DNA of 64,000 nt from Demequina silvatica. Its GTDB lineage: Bacteria; Actinomycetota; Actinomycetes; Actinomycetales; Demequinaceae. Each line of letters begins with the position of its first letter. Within the stretch, counting starts at the first letter, position 1. The translations under genes and the position numbers were made by a program. Shown here in pieces: positions 25,051 through 32,795 of the stretch. The DNA lies in assembly GCF_000971215.1 (NCBI RefSeq), contig NZ_BBMA01000002.1:665111-729110 (forward strand), given 5' to 3'. The notes beneath the pieces are model-generated. The model was not told the DNA's origin. It saw nothing but the letters and a program-made list of their open reading frames with translations, and searched no databases.

Positions 25051-25125
25051 GACGGAACCTCACAGGGAAGAAGACATCTCGCGCGTCCTCGCGCGGAAGC
25101 CACGCCAACTGCGCGACGTGGCCGG

Positions 25126-25160
25126 CGCATCGTCCCCGGGTGAGGCCCGCCGGGACGATG
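25126..25160 (-). terminator. Terminator-like hairpin made of two inverted GGACGATG repeats
   Basis: CATCGTCCC (25128-25136) and GGGACGATG (25152-25160) are perfect 9-bp arms, with an inner CGGG/CCCG that extends the stem. It lies just after the stop of the antiporter gene (minus strand) and before the MFS gene, so it can terminate khtTU transcription. One arm is a full CGCATCGTCC repeat. Confidence 0.7.
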
Positions 25161-25170
25161 GCCCATGGTC

Positions 25171-26415
25171 TCACACGGGCGTGCGGGACCGTGACCGTGG
25201 CGTGGGGGGCTTGAGGGGCGACGGGATGTGGTCCGCGTAGCGCATGAGGATCGACCCGGCGACGGCGAGCATGAGCACGTAGGCGGCCGCGAACGGTCCC
25301 AGCAGGGGCTGCGCTCCGGCGGCGACGCCCAGCCCCGCGATGACGATCGAGAACTCGCCGCGCGGGATGAGCGACAGGCCCGTGCGCCATTGGCCCTTGG
25401 GGCCGATCCCGACGCGCCGCGCGGCCCACACGCCCGTGACGATCTTGGTGAGCGCGGTCACCACCGCGAGCCCGAGCGCGGGCAGCAGCACCGGCCACAG
25501 GTCGCGCGGGTCGATGCTGATGCCGAAGAACACGAAGAAGATCCCGCCGAACACGTCGCGCAGCGGCGGCATGAGGCTGCGCAGCTGGTCGGCGACGTTG
25601 CCCGACAGCGTCAGCCCCAGGAGGAACGCTCCGACCGCGGCGGACACCTGCACCGCCTCCGCGAGTCCCGCGACCAGGAACGCGAGGCCCAGCACGCTCA
25701 GCAGCAGCAGCTCGCGCGAGTGCGAGTGCACCGCGGTCGACAGCTGGCGCGAGAAGCGCATCGCGAACAGGAACGCCGCGGCGACGATGGCGATGGCGAT
25801 CGCGGCGGCGATCGCCCCCTGCAGCAGTGTCGCGCCCACCAGCATGACCGCGAGGATGGGCAGGAACAGCGCCATCGCGATGTCCTCCATCACCAGCAGG
25901 CTGAGGATGACGGGCGTCTCGCGGTTGGCGACCCGGTCGAAGTCGTCGAGCAGGCGCGCGATGATGCCCGAGCTGGAGATGTAGGTGACGCCCGCGAGCA
26001 GCACCGAGGCGGTGACGGACCAGCCCATCATCAGCCCGACCAGGAGGCCCGGCGTGGCGTTGAGCGCGAGGTCGAGCAGCCCCGCCTGCCACGTGGTGCG
26101 CATGCCCACGCGCAGGTCGTCGGGCGAGTACTCGAGCCCGAGCAGGAGCAGCAGCAGCACGATCCCGATCTGCGCGCCGATCGACAGGAACTCCTCGCCC
26201 GCGCTGATGGGGATGAAGCCGCCCTCGCCCATGAGCAGGCCCGCGAGGAGGTACAGCGGGATCGAGGGGATCCCGATGCGTCCCGCGAGGCGGCCCAGCA
26301 GTGCGAGGACCAGGAACACGACGCCGAGCTCGATGAACACGAGCGCCGTGTCGCCCCCGTGGGCGCCCTCGACTGCGACACGCAGTCCCGTGAAGGGTGC
26401 GGTCGCGGCGTCCAT
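25171..26415 (-). CDS. Monovalent cation:proton antiporter, CPA2 (KhtU/KefB-like)
   Basis: 414 residues, about twelve membrane helices. CPA2 features are clear: the N-terminal GRLAGRIGIPSIPLYLLAGLLMGEGG, the helix with LLLLLLGLEYSP, SSSGIIARLL, and the conserved VQVSAAVGAFLLG and FFVFFGISID segments. There is no C-terminal RCK domain. Instead the gene three bases upstream encodes a separate TrkA-C protein, exactly the KhtT-KhtU arrangement of Bacillus K+/H+ antiporters. Likely function: K+ (or other cation) efflux and pH/osmotic homeostasis at the plasma membrane. Confidence 0.92.
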   Translation of the reverse strand: MDAATAPFTGLRVAVEGAHGGDTALVFIELGVVFLVLALLGRLAGRIGIPSIPLYLLAGLLMGEGGFIPISAGEEFLSIGAQIGIVLLLLLLGLEYSPDDLRVGMRTTWQAGLLDLALNATPGLLVGLMMGWSVTASVLLAGVTYISSSGIIARLLDDFDRVANRETPVILSLLVMEDIAMALFLPILAVMLVGATLLQGAIAAAIAIAIVAAAFLFAMRFSRQLSTAVHSHSRELLLLSVLGLAFLVAGLAEAVQVSAAVGAFLLGLTLSGNVADQLRSLMPPLRDVFGGIFFVFFGISIDPRDLWPVLLPALGLAVVTALTKIVTGVWAARRVGIGPKGQWRTGLSLIPRGEFSIVIAGLGVAAGAQPLLGPFAAAYVLMLAVAGSILMRYADHIPSPLKPPTPRSRSRTPV

Positions 26416-26418
26416 CCG

Positions 26419-26898
26419 TCAGCCCGTCAGGATCGCGGCCGCGCGGTCGACGGCCTCGTCGGAGCCCATGACGAGGACCACGTCCCCCGGCTCGAAGATG
26501 AAGGACGGCTCGATCCCGGGGATGCCCTGGTCGCCGCGGATCACCGCGACCACGGACGCGGACGTGACGGTGCGGATCCGGCCCTCCGCGAGGGAGCGGC
26601 CCACCAGGCCGCCGGACTTGGGCATGGTCACCCACTCGATCGCGAGCCCCACGATGGTGTGGCGGAGGTCCTCGAGCCTGGCGATGATGTTGGTCCCGCC
26701 CAGCAGGTCGGCGAGCTTGCCCGAGTCGCCCTCCGTGAGCTCCACGGTGCCGCGGCAGGCGTCGGGGTCCTCGCGGTCGTACAGCGCGAGGTCGCGCTTG
26801 CCGTCGCGCCGGACCACCACGCCGATGTGGTCGCCGCCCTCCGCGGTGAACTCGTAGCGGACGCCGACTCCGGGGAGCGGGGTCTCGAAGATGTCCAT
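26419..26898 (-). CDS. TrkA-C (RCK_C) regulator of the antiporter, KhtT-like
   Basis: 159 residues. The N-terminal half is a KhtT-type domain (ETPLPGVGVRYEF, IGVVVRRDGKRDLALY). The C-terminal half is a TrkA-C domain ending in EPSFIFEPGDVVLVMGS. KhtT binds KhtU and gates it in response to nucleotide (c-di-AMP in B. subtilis) and pH. It lies three bases upstream of the antiporter gene and must be co-expressed with it. A perfect 14-bp palindrome occupies the 13-26 bases before its ATG. Confidence 0.9.
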   Translation of the reverse strand: MDIFETPLPGVGVRYEFTAEGGDHIGVVVRRDGKRDLALYDREDPDACRGTVELTEGDSGKLADLLGGTNIIARLEDLRHTIVGLAIEWVTMPKSGGLVGRSLAEGRIRTVTSASVVAVIRGDQGIPGIEPSFIFEPGDVVLVMGSDEAVDRAAAILTG

Positions 26899-26910
26899 GC
26901 GGCCTACTGT

Positions 26911-26924
26911 CCCACGTACGTGGG
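26911..26924. promoter_or_regulatory. Perfect palindrome CCCACGTACGTGGG before the antiporter operon
   Basis: A fully symmetric 14-bp site (CCCACGT/ACGTGGG) directly upstream of the KhtT-like start codon. Its place over the presumed promoter suggests a repressor operator. A short terminator stem for the preceding lipoprotein gene is unlikely, since that gene lies upstream in transcription only from the other side. Confidence 0.5.
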
Positions 26925-26947
26925 CCGACGGCTACGACCGGCCCGCA

Positions 26948-27394
26948 TCAGGGGACGGCGACCTCGGACACCTCGATGAGGTACTCGTCGTCGCTCGTGC
27001 TCTCGTCGGGGTCCAGCTCGACGCGCACCGGTGCGCCGTCCTCGTCCTCCTCGAGCACCGCCACATGAGGGTCGCCCATGACGACGAGGTTGTACGTCTC
27101 GACGACCTCCACGAGCGTGGGGAACAGCTCTGCGCCGGTCCAGGTCTCCCGTGAGGCCTCGTACTCGGCGGTCGCGTCGAGCGGTTCGACGTCGACGACG
27201 TCCCGATCGCGTACGGTCACCCGCCACGTGCCTGCGGTCGGCCCGAACACCGTGATGGTCGCCTCGTACGTGTAGTCGTCGGGCTCGTCCCACGGCTCGG
27301 AGGGCTCCTGCGCCGGCGCGGCGCACCCGGCCAGGGTCGCCGCGCCCGCCACCGCGACCGCGCACGCCATCACGCCATACCCGGCCTCGCGCAT
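26948..27394 (-). CDS. Small lipoprotein, DUF6174-like
   Basis: 148 residues from ATG 27394, chosen because AGGTGG sits eight bases upstream. An ATG at 27409 in the same frame is possible. The N-terminus is a lipoprotein signal (hydrophobic run, then LAGC lipobox). The mature part resembles DUF6174 proteins: YTYEATITVFGP, then TVRDRDVVDVEPL, and a late segment with VLEEDEDGAPVRVELDPD. Function unknown, anchored on the outer face of the membrane. The start codon ATG is the ATG inside a GGGACGATGCG repeat. Confidence 0.78.
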   Translation of the reverse strand: MREAGYGVMACAVAVAGAATLAGCAAPAQEPSEPWDEPDDYTYEATITVFGPTAGTWRVTVRDRDVVDVEPLDATAEYEASRETWTGAELFPTLVEVVETYNLVVMGDPHVAVLEEDEDGAPVRVELDPDESTSDDEYLIEVSEVAVP

Positions 27395-27471
27395 CGTCCC
27401 CCACCTCATATCCCCCAGCATCGCGCCTGGCAGCCGGCCGGTCGAGGGGTGTGGCCGAATCGTGACCGGGC

Positions 27472-28371
27472 TCAGGCCTCGTGCGCGAGGCCCAGCTCGA
27501 TGAGCCGCTCCCACGCCATGCGCGCCAGGAACGGGTCGTCGAGCTCGATGTGCCGCATCGAGGCGAGCAGCTGGTAGGACTGCGCCCGCCAGGCGGTGGC
27601 GGCGGAGACCTCGCCGTAGCCGGCGTAGAGCTCGTCGCGCATCTCGAGCGGCACCACCGTCGCCGCGCCGCCCAGGTCCGCCGCCGGGTCCCCGGCGCCG
27701 AAGTTGTGCCAGATGAGCACGCCCGCGAAGCGGCCGCGATCGGACTGGATGGAGCGCGGCTCGAGCCGCCCGTGCGTCCAGGCCGGCGGCACGTCGACGC
27801 GGGTGTCGACGCCGGTGCGGAAGAGCGCGTCGGTCGCCTCGACGTCGAGCACGCGGTTCTCGGGGGCGCCGCGCAGCGACGCGAACACCAGCAGCCGCTC
27901 CCAGTCGTCGACCAGCGAGGCGAGGCCCGCGGCCGTCCGCGGGTTGGCGGGCGCGTCGGCAGGGGCCGGCTCGTGGATCGCCCGCAGCGCCGCGCCCAGG
28001 TCCCGCGCGGACGCGGCGTGCAGCGGCACGAACGCCGCGGTCGACGCCGAGACCCAGTCGACCAGCGACCAGTGGAACGGGAAGCCGCGGCCGGGCAGCC
28101 CGGTCTCGATCGGGGCGCTCACGGGGAAGCCCCACCGGTCGATGTGCGGCGCGATCACGTCGGCCGCCCGCCGGAACAGCGCGTCGTCGTGCGCGAAGCG
28201 CGGGAACAGCGCGCCGTGATGGTCGCCGATCCGGATCGCGAAGTGATCCTCGAGCGTGTACCGCCGCCCGAGCTCGAGGTCCGCGAGGTGCGGGAACTGG
28301 TCGTCGATGAGGGCGCGGACGGTCGCGTCCTCCACCACCAGGGGGTCAGCCGTGCGCGCACCCGGGAACAT
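27472..28371 (-). CDS. Aminoglycoside phosphotransferase-fold protein with degenerate active site
   Basis: 299 residues. It aligns without gaps to the intact APH-family kinase at 30027-30926 around the catalytic loop, but the HxDxHxxN motif reads HGRLEPRS (catalytic Asp to Arg, His to Glu, Asn to Ser), and the metal-binding DWGD reads IWHN. Phosphotransfer is therefore very unlikely, and a pseudokinase or binding role is inferred. The frame is intact with normal codon bias, so it is not a decaying pseudogene. A TAGGGT -10 box lies seven bases before ATG 28371, indicating a leaderless transcript, with a GGGACGATGCG repeat immediately upstream. Confidence 0.85.
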   Translation of the reverse strand: MFPGARTADPLVVEDATVRALIDDQFPHLADLELGRRYTLEDHFAIRIGDHHGALFPRFAHDDALFRRAADVIAPHIDRWGFPVSAPIETGLPGRGFPFHWSLVDWVSASTAAFVPLHAASARDLGAALRAIHEPAPADAPANPRTAAGLASLVDDWERLLVFASLRGAPENRVLDVEATDALFRTGVDTRVDVPPAWTHGRLEPRSIQSDRGRFAGVLIWHNFGAGDPAADLGGAATVVPLEMRDELYAGYGEVSAATAWRAQSYQLLASMRHIELDDPFLARMAWERLIELGLAHEA

Positions 28372-28378
28372 GCTGGTC

Positions 28379-28384
28379 ACCCTA
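28379..28384 (-). promoter_or_regulatory. -10 box (TAGGGT) for the leaderless APH-like gene
   Basis: TAGGGT on the minus strand ends seven bases before ATG 28371. A GGGACGATGCG repeat at 28390-28400 abuts its upstream side. Confidence 0.5.
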
Positions 28385-28464
28385 GCGGGGGGACGATGCG
28401 CGATCACGCAGGCACGACGCTCACCTGGGCGGTGGGCCGGGCGGGCGGCCCGACGGGGGCCGGG

Positions 28465-29052
28465 TCAGAGCCCCAGCGCCGCCCGGTTCGCGGTCCAGTC
28501 GCGGGCGAGGAGGCCGAAGATCGCGTCGTCGGAGACCTCGTCCTCGACCCAGAACGCCTCGCGCTTGACCCCCTCGGCGACGAACCCGAGGCGCTCGAGC
28601 ACCTGGATCGACCGCCTGTTGTCGGGATGCGTCGCGGCCTCGATGCGGTGGACGCCCGTGACGTCGACCAGGTGGTCGATGAGCGCCGCGGCGGCCTCCG
28701 TCGCGTAGCCCTTGCGACGCGCCCACGTGTGCAGCGTGTAGCCGATCTCCGCGGTGTGGCCGTGGTCGTGGAGGTAGACGGCGACGTCGCCCACGGTGCG
28801 GTCGTCCGCGAGGCGCTGCACGTCGAGCTGGTACCAGTGGCCCGGCATCGGGCCCTCGTGGCGGGCGCTCTCCCGGATGAGCTCGAGCGCCTTCTCGACC
28901 GAGTACGGGACGCGCCACGCCTGATACATCGCTGTCTCGGGGTCGGAGCGCCGCGCGGCGAAGTCCTCGGCGTCCGCCTCGGTGAAGGGGCGGAGCACGA
29001 GCCGCGCGGTGTGCAAGGGAGCGAATGCCACGCGCACACGATAGCGAGACAT
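28465..29052 (-). CDS. GNAT N-acetyltransferase (RimJ/RimL type)
   Basis: 195 residues. The RimJ/RimL pattern is visible: TARLVLRPFTEADAEDFAA, GDVAVYLHDHGHTAEIGYTL, the CoA-binding ARRKGYATEAAAALI, and HPDNRRSIQVLERLGFVAEG. These enzymes acetylate ribosomal proteins or small molecules. The substrate here is unknown. Start taken at the ATG 29052. An internal GTG before AFAPLHTARL would give a protein seven residues shorter. It is divergent from the siderophore-interacting protein gene and shares the intergenic region containing the iron box. Confidence 0.87.
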   Translation of the reverse strand: MSRYRVRVAFAPLHTARLVLRPFTEADAEDFAARRSDPETAMYQAWRVPYSVEKALELIRESARHEGPMPGHWYQLDVQRLADDRTVGDVAVYLHDHGHTAEIGYTLHTWARRKGYATEAAAALIDHLVDVTGVHRIEAATHPDNRRSIQVLERLGFVAEGVKREAFWVEDEVSDDAIFGLLARDWTANRAALGL

Positions 29053-29127
29053 AACGGTGTCACCCCGGCATTTCGCACGTTTGAATTAGGCAACGTCGCC
29101 GTTTCGAATGTGGTCTACACTCGACCG

Positions 29128-29143
29128 GTGAGGCACGCCTCAC
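29128..29143 (+). promoter_or_regulatory. DtxR/IdeR-like iron box
   Basis: GTGAGGCACGCCTCAC, a perfect 7+2+7 palindrome followed by CTA, resembles the actinobacterial DtxR/IdeR consensus (TTAGGTTAGGCTCACCTAA) in its AGGC and GCCTCACCTA parts. It sits just downstream of a TACACT -10 box (29116-29121), a classic repressor position, in front of a siderophore-interacting protein gene. Confidence 0.65.
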
Positions 29144-29183
29144 CTACGTTCCGGCACTCGACCGCCCCACGATCGGAGTCCCC

Positions 29184-30017
29184 TTGGAGACCACGCACGG
29201 CGCCACCGTCACCTCTGCCGAGCAGGTCACGCCTCACATGATGAGGCTGCGCCTGCGGCTCGACGATCCCGCCGCGTGGGTGTCGACCGGCCGCCCCGAC
29301 GAGTTCGTGCACGTCGAGGTGGGCGCGGAGACCCAGGACGCCGACGGCCACAGCGCGCGCCACTACACGGTGAGCGCGCTGGCCGAGGACGGCTTCGAGA
29401 TGGAGATCTTCATCCACGGCGACGGTACCGGCGCCACCTGGGCCCGCACCGTCCTTCCCGGCGACCGCACGGACGTGTCCGAGCCCAAGGCGTACTACCA
29501 GGTGCCCGAGGGCGCCGGCGTCCGCCTGCTGGTGGGCGACGCCACCGCGCTGCCCGCGATCGCCCGCGCGCTCGCGGAGGCCCGCGCCGACGAGCGCTTC
29601 CACGTGGTCATCGAGCTCGCCGACATGGCCGACGCGCGCGACCTGCCCTCCGCGGCGACCGTGACCGTCGACTGGCGGCTCGGGGGCAACGGCATCCGCC
29701 GCTCGATCCTCAAGGAGGCGCTGGTCGAGCTGTCGGAGACGCTGCTCGACCCGGCCGCGCAGGCCTACATCTGGGTCGCGTGCGAGTCCAAGGACTCCCG
29801 CGCGATCCGTCAGCTGCTGCGCCGCGAGTACGGCCTGCCGCTCACCCACTTCCGGATCGTGGGCTACTGGCACCGGGACCTCGAGCACGCCGTGCGCGTG
29901 TGGGAGGAGGCCTCCGAGGAGACCAAGGCGCAGTACATGGCGCTGTGGCGCGAGGACCGCACCGACGAGGAGAACTGGGTCGAGCTCGAGCCGTTCCTGC
30001 AGAAGATGGGCGCGTAG
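29184..30017 (+). CDS. Siderophore-interacting protein (FAD-binding ferric-siderophore reductase)
   Basis: 277 residues of the SIP family (FAD_binding_9 plus SIP domain; ViuB/YqjH-like). Such enzymes reduce ferric siderophores in the cytoplasm using NAD(P)H to free the iron. The FAD-binding motif ARHYTVSAL is near residue 55, and the C-terminal ending YWHRDLEHAVRVWEE is typical. The start is taken as TTG 29184 after a CGGAG Shine-Dalgarno. No in-frame ATG is close. A palindromic DtxR-like box 40 bases upstream indicates repression by iron. No siderophore transporter genes are adjacent. Confidence 0.92.
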   Translation: METTHGATVTSAEQVTPHMMRLRLRLDDPAAWVSTGRPDEFVHVEVGAETQDADGHSARHYTVSALAEDGFEMEIFIHGDGTGATWARTVLPGDRTDVSEPKAYYQVPEGAGVRLLVGDATALPAIARALAEARADERFHVVIELADMADARDLPSAATVTVDWRLGGNGIRRSILKEALVELSETLLDPAAQAYIWVACESKDSRAIRQLLRREYGLPLTHFRIVGYWHRDLEHAVRVWEEASEETKAQYMALWREDRTDEENWVELEPFLQKMGA

Positions 30018-30026
30018 GACCGGCGC

Positions 30027-30926
30027 TCAGCCGGCCACGATCTCCAGGTCCACCAGCGCGCGCCTGCCGGCGTCGCGGTACGGCTGCTCCTCGAGCGACG
30101 CCAGCGTCACGGCGTAGGCGACGGCTTCCGCGCGCATGCGCTGCAGGGCGGACTCGTCCAGCGGCGTGATCGCGTCGTCGTAGCCCTTGAGCAGGTCCCG
30201 CAGGTGCGCGCTGCCCACCAGGCACCACGCCTGCCCCAGGTCCGTCGCGGGGTCCGCGACGCCCATGTCGCCCCAGTCGAGGATCCCCGCGAGCCTGCCG
30301 CGGTCGGTGAGCACGTTGGCGCCGTGCAGGTCCAGGTGCGCCCACGTCTCGAGCGGGCGCCGCAGCACCGCGCCGGCGTGGAAGTGCTCGCGCGCGAGGT
30401 CGGCATCGATCTCGACGCCGAGATCCACCAGCCGCTCCACGCGGTCGTCGAAGCGCTCGGCGCGCTCCGCGAGCGGCGGCGAGCGGAACGGGTTGCGCGG
30501 CGCGTCCGGGGGCGCGGGCGCGTGGAGCCGCGCGAGCGCCCGGCCCAGGTCCGCGGCGCCCCGTCCGTTCAGCGGCGCGTCATAGGCACGGACGCCGTCG
30601 AGCCACGGCACCACGGCCCACGGCCACGGCACCTCGTCGGAGGGCCCGCCGAGCCGCACCGGCACGGGCGCCGGGAAGTCCCAGCCCGGGGCGAGCCGCG
30701 GCAGCCACACGTGCTCCCGTTCGACCACGCCGCCCGCGAGCACGCGCCGCGGCACCCGCACCGCGAGATCGTCCCCGAGGCGCACGGTGACGTTGTCCCA
30801 GCCCTCGTACGCCTCGCCGAGCGGCAGCGACGCGAGGTCGGGATGGTCACGCTCGAGGAGCGTGCGGATCAGCGCGGGACCGACGGCGATGTCGGCGGCA
30901 GGAGTCGACCACCCCGTTGTGCTCAT
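30027..30926 (-). CDS. Aminoglycoside phosphotransferase-family kinase
   Basis: 299 residues with a complete APH active site: HLDLHGANVL (HxDxHxxN) and ILDWGDMGVADPATDL (metal-binding DWGD). Members phosphorylate aminoglycosides, macrolides, choline, homoserine or other small alcohols. This sequence does not identify which, and resistance should not be assumed. Its ATG overlaps the stop of the RBBP9-like hydrolase gene (ATGA), so the two are co-translated with the hydrolase first. A degenerate paralogue lies 1.7 kb away at 27472-28371. Confidence 0.88.
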   Translation of the reverse strand: MSTTGWSTPAADIAVGPALIRTLLERDHPDLASLPLGEAYEGWDNVTVRLGDDLAVRVPRRVLAGGVVEREHVWLPRLAPGWDFPAPVPVRLGGPSDEVPWPWAVVPWLDGVRAYDAPLNGRGAADLGRALARLHAPAPPDAPRNPFRSPPLAERAERFDDRVERLVDLGVEIDADLAREHFHAGAVLRRPLETWAHLDLHGANVLTDRGRLAGILDWGDMGVADPATDLGQAWCLVGSAHLRDLLKGYDDAITPLDESALQRMRAEAVAYAVTLASLEEQPYRDAGRRALVDLEIVAG

Positions 30927-31531
30927 GCGTCGAGGCTACGGGCGCCCTCCCCGAGCCGCCACCGGGCGTCGCCGTCGAGCACCCAGTCGAGCACCGACGC
31001 CCAGGGGCCGTGGCCGTCGTCCGGGTTGAGGTGACCCGTGCCGGGCAGCTCGACCGCGCCCGCGCCCCACGCGTGCGCGAGCGCGTCGACGGGGACGTCG
31101 CGGTAGGGATCGCTTGCGCGCGCCACCACCAGGGTGGCCGGGCCGCCCGACCCGGCCGGCGCATCGTTCCCCTGCGTGGGCGCGAAGCCCGCGAGCGGGC
31201 CCACCAGGCGCGACGCCGACGGCGGCGCGACCAGCAGCACCCGATCGGGCATGAGGGCGGGCTCCAGCGCGGGGGCGATCCGGCGCCACAGGATCCCGCC
31301 GAGCGAATGCGTCACCAGTACGCGCTCGCCGCGGGACTCGGCGAGCATCTCGAGCTCCGTGCGCGCGACCGCCGCCCACGCGTCGAGGTCGGGCGCGCCC
31401 GGCGCGGGCAGCTGCGGGTACTGGACGGGGACGCGCGCCTCCCGCAGCGACGCCGCGAGCCACCGCAGCCAGTGCGAGGCGGGGCGGGTGTGCTCGTAGC
31501 CGTGGAGCAGCAGGACGCGGGTGTCGGTCAC
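30923..31531 (-). CDS. RBBP9/YdeN-family serine hydrolase
   Basis: 202 residues. The fold is a small alpha/beta hydrolase of the RBBP9/YdeN group: VLLLHGYEHTRPASHWLRWL at the start, the nucleophile elbow VTHSLGG, the Asp region ARASDPYRDVP and the His in GTGHLNPDDGHGPW. The Ser-Asp-His triad is intact. Substrate unknown. Start is GTG 31531 (no in-frame ATG fits). Its stop overlaps the start of the APH-family kinase gene. It contains a one-mismatch copy of the dispersed 10-mer, read as Asn-Asp-Ala. Confidence 0.88.
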   Translation of the reverse strand: MTDTRVLLLHGYEHTRPASHWLRWLAASLREARVPVQYPQLPAPGAPDLDAWAAVARTELEMLAESRGERVLVTHSLGGILWRRIAPALEPALMPDRVLLVAPPSASRLVGPLAGFAPTQGNDAPAGSGGPATLVVARASDPYRDVPVDALAHAWGAGAVELPGTGHLNPDDGHGPWASVLDWVLDGDARWRLGEGARSLDA

Positions 31532-31556
31532 GCGCCCATCCTGGCACCGCGCCCGG

Positions 31557-32795
31557 TCACGCGAACAACCCCTCCCCGACGAATCCGCCCTCCTCGCAGC
31601 CGGGCGGGATCGCCCACACTCCCGACCCGATGGGCGTGGTCCAGGTGTTGAGCAGGTCCGCCCGGGCGAGCCGCCGCTGCATCGGCACGAACTGCGCGTC
31701 CACGTCCCGCTGCCAGGACCCGAACAGCAGCCCCACGTTGGACACCGCGGGGCGTCCCTGGGAGTCGGTGGCGCCCGGTTCGACCGGGTCGTCGTAGGAG
31801 AACCCCATGCGGACGATGCCACGGGCCGGGTCCGCGACGTGCGCGCGGGCCGCGTGCGCGGCCGGGTTGATGACGGTGAACCCCGAGGCGTCGCGCGCCT
31901 CGAGGTCGATCGGGTCGGTCTCCGCGCCCCCGGTGAGCGGGGCGCCGTCGGACAGCCGGCGCCCCACTGACGCCTCGCGGCCGTCGACGCCCACCTCGTC
32001 CCATCCCTCCAGGTCCATCGCGATGCGTCGCAGCACCAGGGACGTGCCGCCGCGCAGCCACGCGGGCGCCTCGGAGCCCGCCCAGACGGCGGCGTCGAAG
32101 GCGGCGTCGCCCGGCTTCGGGGTGGTCGAGCCGTCCACCTGGCCGAAGAGGTTGCGCATGGTGGTGCCCGACGGGTCGGAGCCGTACGCCCGCCGGAAGC
32201 CGGCCTGACGCCAGCGCAGCGTCGCGAAGGACCGGGAGTCGCGCACGATCATCCGCGCGAGGTGCGCGATCGACGTCGGGTCGTCGCCGTGGAGCAGCAC
32301 CACGGCGTCGCCGCCGGACCAGCGGTCCTCGAGAGCGTCGATCTCGGGGAACGCGGGCAGCGGGCCGAGCCACGCGGGCGCCTTCGCGCCCGCGCGGCGC
32401 ACGGCCTCGGGCCCCAGGCCGAACGTCGCGGTGAGGCCCGCGGGGCGCACCGCGAGCTCGGGCTCGAGGTCGGCGAGCGCGCCCCGGCCCTGGGTGAGCC
32501 GCGCCGCGTCGTCCGTGAGCAGCCGCAGCCACGCCGCGAGCCGGTCGCGGTCGGTCGCGGGCAGCAGGTCGAGGGCCAGGTAGACGGCATGCGCGCCCGG
32601 CGCGGACGTGACGCCGGCCTGGTGGGGGCCGTGGAACGGGACGGTGCGCTCGCCGTTGACGCCCGCGGCGTCCGCGGACGGCTCGGCGGAGGCGACGGGG
32701 AGGATCCCGGCGCGCGCGGCGCCGAGCGTGGCGGCGGCGCCCGCGCCGGCGGCGGCCCCTCCGAGGAGGAGCCGCCGCCGGCTGAGGCCGGTCAC
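31557..32795 (-). CDS. Tat-exported DyP-type haem peroxidase (EfeB/DtpA-like)
   Basis: 412 residues. The N-terminus has a twin-arginine signal (LSRRRLLLGG). The DyP signature GxxDG is present in FGQVDGST, giving the catalytic distal Asp. A His in the NPAAHAARAHV segment is the likely proximal haem ligand, followed by RMGFSYDDP. In Streptomyces, the Tat-exported DyP peroxidase DtpA is encoded with a PCuAC-type copper chaperone and takes part in copper trafficking. The same pairing is seen here, with the GTG start overlapping the PCuAC stop. Iron extraction (EfeB) is the alternative, but no efeO or efeU gene is adjacent. Confidence 0.92.
   Translation of the reverse strand: MTGLSRRRLLLGGAAAGAGAAATLGAARAGILPVASAEPSADAAGVNGERTVPFHGPHQAGVTSAPGAHAVYLALDLLPATDRDRLAAWLRLLTDDAARLTQGRGALADLEPELAVRPAGLTATFGLGPEAVRRAGAKAPAWLGPLPAFPEIDALEDRWSGGDAVVLLHGDDPTSIAHLARMIVRDSRSFATLRWRQAGFRRAYGSDPSGTTMRNLFGQVDGSTTPKPGDAAFDAAVWAGSEAPAWLRGGTSLVLRRIAMDLEGWDEVGVDGREASVGRRLSDGAPLTGGAETDPIDLEARDASGFTVINPAAHAARAHVADPARGIVRMGFSYDDPVEPGATDSQGRPAVSNVGLLFGSWQRDVDAQFVPMQRRLARADLLNTWTTPIGSGVWAIPPGCEEGGFVGEGLFA

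Noticed and set aside
27472-28371. Pseudogene call for the APH-like gene
   Set aside because: The frame is intact with normal codon bias and a promoter. Only the catalytic residues differ, so pseudokinase is the better description.
30027-30926. Aminoglycoside resistance gene
   Set aside because: The APH fold is shared by many housekeeping small-molecule kinases, and nothing in the sequence or context points to antibiotic modification.
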